A DNA stretch of 64,000 bases from Nematocida parisii ERTm1 (taxonomy: Eukaryota > Microsporidia): the NCBI RefSeq assembly GCF_000250985.1, contig NW_013524648.1, positions 248,001-312,000 on the forward strand, written 5' to 3'. The translations under genes and the position numbers were made by a program. The notes beneath the pieces are model-generated. The model was not told the origin of the DNA. It ran no database searches and saw only the letters and a program-made list of their open reading frames with translations. Each line of letters opens with the position of its first letter. Within the stretch, counting starts at the first letter, position 1. This document shows positions 58,946 through 64,000 of this stretch, piece after piece.

Positions 58946-61900
58946 TTAAAAGAAAGTGTTTAGGATATTATAGTGTATTCCGAGCTTAGACTTTGTGTAA
59001 TTAACATTTTTTATACATATATGTATTTTAGAGATATCTGATATTTCAGATGTATTTATATCTTGATGGGTCTTTATGAATTCAATGTTTCTTTTTGATG
59101 CAGGACTAAGCATATCATACATTCCATTATATTTACCAAAGAGCTCATCCATAAAAATTTTCATTCTTGAGCATAAAAGAGGAACTATATTACTCTTTCC
59201 TGTGCTTTTTCTTGTATATATGCATATTCCATAACGGAGCATATCCTGTGAAGCATGCTTTCTTTGGAGCATGTTTAAGAATGAGAAAATTATGTGAAAC
59301 TTAGTACTTCGCAGCTCACAATTTGTCCTCTTTCTAAAAGAAACACGGTCTAGATCTAATTCATAGTTAGTATACTCTCCTAGATCATATTGTTTTTTTA
59401 CATACCATGATATTTTCATTTTGTTTAATTCATAGGTTTTTTGCTTAATATTCATGGCATAGCAGTCGCAGTCTTCATACAGGCTGTTTATGCCTAGTAT
59501 GTAAAAATCACTATAATAATTTAGTTCCCTCTTATACATAGTAGCTAATTCTATAATTGTCTGTTTTCGATCTTCTTTCTTAACCATATAGTCTAACCAA
59601 CTAGAAAACTCAATAGGGACTAGATTTTGGTAGTCTGTTGTAAGTTGCTGAATTAAACAATTTTCTTTGTTTAAAATGTATGGGCCAATATGCACTGCCA
59701 ATGTGATAAATTTAGGAAGAAACAGTGGTATTCGTGGTACACTATCATTCGGCACATATCCATCAAATAACTTCTTTGCCTCAACTTCATCTTCTTCATA
59801 TGCTGTATTAATTGTCTCTTTACTAATAGGATTAAACTGTGCGAGCACAAAGTCATTAATTTTTATGTTCTCTTGAATATAGTAAAATATAACATCAAAT
59901 CCCAACTTGTCCATCTCTCCTATGGTTTTATTTATTTCACTGCCAATACTATCCGCTAACTTTCTTTTTTTCCTGTCATTATTGATAAAGCCAATCATTG
60001 ACCATGTTTTGTCCTTTCTATTATACTTAAATGGATATACATTGTTAACTAATGGCCGACCATATCGGGTTTTGGTATGGAATGTTTTTCTTACATGATT
60101 TGCAATATCATCTATTGTATGTATATAGTGATACTCTTTAGTCCCGTTACTATCAAGCATAAAAAACGGAAAATGCATAATATGCACACGATGTGCACTG
60201 TTATCTATAAGTTGGATATGGTAGTGATGTGAATAAGATAACACTGCGCTGTCTTTGTCCCTATAGCTATATATTATATCCAAGTTTGATATATCGTCTA
60301 ATATTTTTTTATTTGAAGATATAGCTTTTTTGGTATATTCAAATAAGAATTTGCATTTAACAAATGGTGTTTTTATAATAACGCCTTTTCCTTGATAGGT
60401 GGTTAGATTATCTCTAGAAAATTTTGTATAATTTTTCATAGCAAAATAGCTTAGGTTTCCCTGCACTGGATGGTGAGCGTTGCTTATACAAGAACTTGTA
60501 TTCGGGTTATATAAATATAAAGAATACCTATAAAAGCATATAAATATCTTATAAACCAAATTATACACATAAATGTCGCTATATTGATATAAAGATTTTT
60601 TTTTATCTTCTTGTATTTTTTTATATGACTCCTCAATTATTTTTTTTTGCGTATGAACCTCTCCATATAAGTACTCTATAATATAAAACTGATCGCACAT
60701 CTCTTTAACAATATCATTAAAAGATTTACTTGCAATTTTCTGCTTTACTAGATTAATTTCATCATACTGCATATAAAACAAGTCTTCATATATTTCAGGA
60801 ATGCTCAGAATCAGTAGAAGCTTCCGCTTTAAATCCAAGTCTTTCTGCAATTCTTCTGTATCTACATGGGTAGACTTTTGTATATGCTGAATTATGCAGG
60901 AGACCCACAGGCTTTCTGTATGCCACAGAAGGTTTATGTCTTTTTTAATGTATATGTCACCTAGTGTAACTTCATTTGGATTGAATCGCACTAATTTTCT
61001 ATCTAATTTAACTTTTTTCTTTTTGATATAGCAAGAGGAATAGTTCTTAGTTAAATACTTATACAGATTAGAACTCATTCCAGAATACCCCATATTGCAT
61101 TGTTTAAACATTTTATCCATATAATCTCTATTATTGCCTATAAAATCAATAAGTTCCAGCTTTGTGCTTATATTTTCTTTTTTAATCATATATAGCCCAC
61201 TCCATACAATTTTACGCTCTTTTATAGCATTCTTTATACTATCTATTAATTTTGAATATATTTTAATATTTACTTGTGATTTAACAAATGATGGTGGCTC
61301 TTGATGGGCCTGTTTGGCGACAGACAGTCTATAAATACATAGAGTGTCTATAATGTTCTTATACTCATTTGAATATTTTAAAACTGGGTCTTTAATACTG
61401 TTTTGATTTCTCTTATTTATTTCATCTGCACTTTTCTGTACTATATTTATAGATGGATTTTCTTTATTTATTTCTAGATATTGGGTGGCATTAAATAGCA
61501 TTTTGTTCATAGAAGTAGTTGGCTGTTCATATTTCATTGTCATTGTACTATTTGAAGCTACATCATTACATGCACTTGCATTGTAGTTTAATGGGGTTTC
61601 CACATGTGGTGCAGTGCTAAAATATGGATCTATAGTATTCGTATTAAATTCCTGTGGTGTAAATGTCTCTATTAAATCATCTATTAATGGTGTATCATAC
61701 AAATAACCATTCTGATTAATAAATGGATTAAGCAATTGTACACTGTTCTGTACGCAGGATGTATTATTAGAATATATATTTATGGTCTGAGGATTAAATG
61801 TTTCTGGAGCTGGCATTTCTATTTGATCCAATTCAACTGGAGGATTATTCGCATGACTTTCTGTGCAGATATAAGTATTATACAAGTCTTCCATATCTTC

Positions 61901-62128
61901 TATGTAATTGTTATTGTCATTGCTTAATTCGCTGTTACTAATAAAATTCTGGGCCGGGCAATACTCATTTATATTACTGCTTATATCAGTTATATGGCTT
62001 AAAAACTCTTTGTTTGATGTACATATGACAATATTTAATGTTTTTAGGGGATTTAAACCCAACCACATGCTTAAAATAAATAGTATTACTGGGCTTCTTT
62101 CTATTTTAGCTTTATTTGAAGCTTTCAT
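58946..62128 (-). CDS. Large secreted protein, member 2 of the three-gene family
   Basis: 1060 residues from ATG. The first ~35 residues have a basic start and a hydrophobic core (SPVILFILSMWLGL), acting as a signal peptide or anchor. Residues ~40-240 are Asn/Thr/Pro-rich and variable. Residues ~280 to the end align with the gene at 12858, with the same landmarks: T-L-G-D-I-Y-I-K-K-D, IPEIYED, HHYHIQL, then HFPFFM, YPFKYNRKDKTWSM, LAQFNPI, RIPLFLPKF, YYSDFYIL, CYAMNIKQ, LRYGICIYTR and KLGIHYNIL. No catalytic motif. The gene at 62490 is an even closer relative lying directly upstream in tandem. The dyad motif is only 10 bases before its ATG. Confidence 0.8.
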   Translation of the reverse strand: MKASNKAKIERSPVILFILSMWLGLNPLKTLNIVICTSNKEFLSHITDISSNINEYCPAQNFISNSELSNDNNNYIEDMEDLYNTYICTESHANNPPVELDQIEMPAPETFNPQTINIYSNNTSCVQNSVQLLNPFINQNGYLYDTPLIDDLIETFTPQEFNTNTIDPYFSTAPHVETPLNYNASACNDVASNSTMTMKYEQPTTSMNKMLFNATQYLEINKENPSINIVQKSADEINKRNQNSIKDPVLKYSNEYKNIIDTLCIYRLSVAKQAHQEPPSFVKSQVNIKIYSKLIDSIKNAIKERKIVWSGLYMIKKENISTKLELIDFIGNNRDYMDKMFKQCNMGYSGMSSNLYKYLTKNYSSCYIKKKKVKLDRKLVRFNPNEVTLGDIYIKKDINLLWHTESLWVSCIIQHIQKSTHVDTEELQKDLDLKRKLLLILSIPEIYEDLFYMQYDEINLVKQKIASKSFNDIVKEMCDQFYIIEYLYGEVHTQKKIIEESYKKIQEDKKKSLYQYSDIYVYNLVYKIFICFYRYSLYLYNPNTSSCISNAHHPVQGNLSYFAMKNYTKFSRDNLTTYQGKGVIIKTPFVKCKFLFEYTKKAISSNKKILDDISNLDIIYSYRDKDSAVLSYSHHYHIQLIDNSAHRVHIMHFPFFMLDSNGTKEYHYIHTIDDIANHVRKTFHTKTRYGRPLVNNVYPFKYNRKDKTWSMIGFINNDRKKRKLADSIGSEINKTIGEMDKLGFDVIFYYIQENIKINDFVLAQFNPISKETINTAYEEDEVEAKKLFDGYVPNDSVPRIPLFLPKFITLAVHIGPYILNKENCLIQQLTTDYQNLVPIEFSSWLDYMVKKEDRKQTIIELATMYKRELNYYSDFYILGINSLYEDCDCYAMNIKQKTYELNKMKISWYVKKQYDLGEYTNYELDLDRVSFRKRTNCELRSTKFHIIFSFLNMLQRKHASQDMLRYGICIYTRKSTGKSNIVPLLCSRMKIFMDELFGKYNGMYDMLSPASKRNIEFIKTHQDINTSEISDISKIHICIKNVNYTKSKLGIHYNILNTFF

Positions 62129-62137
62129 ATTCTGTAA

Positions 62138-62171
62138 GGCATAAATAATATTTATTTTAAATAAATCATAA
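62138..62171 (-). promoter_or_regulatory. AT-rich dyad motif, copy 5
   Basis: In minus-strand sense: TTATGATTTATTTAAAAT, then TTATTTATGCC, followed by TTACA and, 10 bases on, the family gene's ATG at 62128. The closest of the five to a start codon. Confidence 0.55.
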
Positions 62172-62489
62172 CTAGATAATATTTAATAAAAGTAAAAAAG
62201 AATAAAGATAATAAATAGTGAATTAACTTTATTATTTACATGCTTTCTTACCTGCATATACAGATACAGAATAAAGTATATGATGCATAAAGAAGAGAAT
62301 ATCATATACTCTGTAATATTTCCTTGTTATAAAAATAGAACCACATAGGCCAGTTACTTTTTTCTAGAGTTATTTTAGAAGAATACATAAATAAACCATT
62401 CCCATGTTCTCTAACAATCATTGCTTTGGATAGTAATAGTATTTAAATGGTATTTGTTTATTCAACTGCACTGTTGATTCTTAAGGTTA
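62172..62489. other. AT-rich intergenic between tandem family genes
   Basis: About 320 bases, no gene. It holds the 3' end of the partial paralog to the right. Confidence 0.4.
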
Positions 62490-63998
62490 TTAAAGAACCG
62501 CATTTAAAATATTATAGTGTAGGCCAAGCTTAGATTTTGTGTAATTGATATTCTTTACACATATATGTATTTTAGAAACATCCGGAGGAATATATGTGGT
62601 TTGGTTTATGTATGCCTTTAAATCCTTAATATTTTCTTTCAGTGTAGGGCTAAGCATAGAACGCATTTTATTGTTTTTAGTTAATAATCCATTCATGCGG
62701 GTTTTCATTTCTGGGCAGGTAAGAGGAATTGTAAAACTTTGATCGGCGCTTTTTCTTGTATATATGCATGTTCCATAACAAAGCATATCTTGTGAGACAT
62801 GCTTTCTTTGGAGCATATCTAAAAATAGGGATAAGGTTTGGCGTTTTGTCATTTTCTTTAATCCATCTGTAGTACAATTGTTACTATTTGGCAATAGGCA
62901 CAGCTCGTAGTTGGTGTATTCTCCTATATTAAATTGTTTTTTTACGATCCATAATATTTTTATAATATTGCTGTATTCGAATTTTATTTGCTGAATCTCC
63001 ATGGCATAACAGTCATAGTCCTCATATGGGGTATTTTTGTCTAATATGCAGAAATCGCTGTAATAATGTATTTCATGCCTATTTTTTTTAAGTATGTCTA
63101 TAATTGTTAGGCTTTGATCTTTTTTTTCAGTTATAGAATCTAGCGAATTGGAAAACTCAATAGGAACTAGGTCTTGATAGTCTAATAGATTTTTAGTTTC
63201 ATACTCTTCCGACTTTAAAACATAAGAGCCAGAGTGCACTGCTGATATAGTTAGTTTAGATAGGAATAGTGGTATTCGTGGAGCACCAACATTTGGCTCA
63301 TATCCATTGAATAGCTTCTTTGCTTCTTCCTGGTTTTCTTTGTACGCTGCATTAACTACTTCTACGCCTATTGGATTGAACTGGGCAAATACAAACGCCG
63401 TTTTTTCTATATTCTCTTGAATGTAGTAAAACACAATATCAAAGCCCAGCCTATCCATCTCTTCTATGGTTTTATCCATGTCTGCACTGTTTTTACCTAA
63501 TATTTTGCTGTTTTGGCCCTTTTTAGTACCTTTATTTTCAACAGGCAAAGTAATAATTGACCAGGTTTTGCTTTTTCTGTTATATTTGAATGGATAGATA
63601 TTATTGGTCCATGTATATTTAGTATATAAACAGAGGTGTGTTATTTTCTGTATGTACTCTAAAATCGTTTCAATTGTATGGATATAATGATATGTTATAA
63701 CATTGTCTTTTTTACCTACAAAAAATGGAAGATGTATAACGTGAACACGATGTGCGCGGTTGTCTACAAGCTGAACATGATAGTGGTTCGAATATGAGAG
63801 TTCAACAATATTTTTTTGTATATTATTACATTCTATAGTTTTATATAATATATTATCTAAAAACCTTGGTTTTAAATCATCCTTATTAGAGTATTTAAAT
63901 GAAATGGTAAAGGCATTGTAATGGGCCAACATAACGGTGGCGGCGCCTCGATATATGGATATATCATTGTCTGGGCGTGGCGTATATTGCTTTATAGA
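62490..63998 (-). CDS. Partial large secreted-family protein, member 3 (5' end outside window)
   Basis: The C-terminal part of a third family member. The frame stays open to the right edge of the window. An internal Met (at 63932) is not the start, because the sequence upstream of it (D-I-S-I-Y-R-G-A-A) still aligns with members 1 and 2 (T-T-Y-Q-G-K in member 2). Clear landmarks are SNHYHVQLVDN, then HLPFFV, YPFKYNRKSKTWSI, FAQFNPI, RIPLFLSKL, YYSDFCIL, CYAMEIQQ, LCYGTCIYTRK and KLGLHYNIL at the end. By comparison with member 2, roughly 580-600 N-terminal residues, including the signal peptide, lie outside. Much closer to member 2 than to member 1, which suggests a recent tandem duplication. 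Confidence 0.8.
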   Translation of the reverse strand, partial: SIKQYTPRPDNDISIYRGAATVMLAHYNAFTISFKYSNKDDLKPRFLDNILYKTIECNNIQKNIVELSYSNHYHVQLVDNRAHRVHVIHLPFFVGKKDNVITYHYIHTIETILEYIQKITHLCLYTKYTWTNNIYPFKYNRKSKTWSIITLPVENKGTKKGQNSKILGKNSADMDKTIEEMDRLGFDIVFYYIQENIEKTAFVFAQFNPIGVEVVNAAYKENQEEAKKLFNGYEPNVGAPRIPLFLSKLTISAVHSGSYVLKSEEYETKNLLDYQDLVPIEFSNSLDSITEKKDQSLTIIDILKKNRHEIHYYSDFCILDKNTPYEDYDCYAMEIQQIKFEYSNIIKILWIVKKQFNIGEYTNYELCLLPNSNNCTTDGLKKMTKRQTLSLFLDMLQRKHVSQDMLCYGTCIYTRKSADQSFTIPLTCPEMKTRMNGLLTKNNKMRSMLSPTLKENIKDLKAYINQTTYIPPDVSKIHICVKNINYTKSKLGLHYNILNAVL

Positions 63999-64000
63999 TA

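Noticed and set aside
63776-63796. tRNA-like GGTTCGAAT (B-box-like) sequence
   Set aside because: It is inside the family-protein coding region, with no flanking A box or cloverleaf. No tRNA gene was found anywhere in the window.
1-64000. CRISPR arrays, bacterial operons, rRNA genes or virus-like gene blocks
   Set aside because: None was seen. Repeats are either coding repeats, LTR copies or the dyad motif. Gene content is eukaryotic throughout.

Overview
The window looks like nuclear DNA of a microsporidian, most likely of the Nematocida lineage (the phylum is a fairly firm inference, the genus a tentative one). It is very A+T-rich, no gene needs an intron, and short eukaryotic housekeeping genes are packed closely in places (zero-base and 4-base junctions). 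Interspersed are lineage-specific genes that start with signal peptides or have many membrane segments. Recognisable core genes are all eukaryotic: ARF-type GTPase, NOT2, Bub3/Rae1, a TFIIIC-like B-block protein, RPB4, TRM5, an Nup54/57-type FG nucleoporin, URM1, a P5-type ATPase, XPD/Rad3 and an NUG1/GNL3 GTPase. Several apparent reading frames begin only at GTG or TTG. I moved those starts to the first in-frame ATG, which removes several false signal peptides or N-terminal extensions.

Layout. 1-10 kb: a partial tail-anchored protein, a propeller/coiled-coil protein, NOT2, a secreted repeat protein, ARF, and a head-to-tail pair (helical protein plus WD40 protein). 10-20 kb: accessory DNA with small polytopic membrane proteins, a GC-rich poly(A)-tailed island, a ~990-residue secreted-family protein and a 691-base gap. 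20-21.8 kb: an almost intact, non-autonomous LTR element with a 5-bp target duplication. 21.9-34.4 kb: secreted or acidic species-specific genes mixed with TFIIIC-like, RPB4 and a large unknown. 34.4-39 kb: a decayed solo LTR and an ABCG-type transporter gene broken by two compensating frameshifts. 39-52.7 kb: the dense housekeeping block. 53-64 kb: another solo LTR, an LRR-like surface-protein gene split by a gap, two overlapping basic-protein genes, and two more members of the ~1,000-residue secreted family, the last running off the window.

The most unusual items are: (1) a 1.77-kb LTR retroelement with no recognisable gag or pol, plus two solo LTRs of different ages, one of which has lost its C and G bases largely by transitions; (2) an AT-rich dyad motif of about 35-39 bp in five places, always in the same orientation relative to the next downstream gene, including just upstream of two genes of the secreted family; (3) the secreted three-member family itself; (4) a structured promoter (duplicated CACGTG plus TATGTTTGTTTA, then TATAAATA) ahead of an acidic species-specific gene; (5) recurrent intergenic AACCCGAA octamers; (6) an ATGA stop/start overlap between two basic-protein genes.
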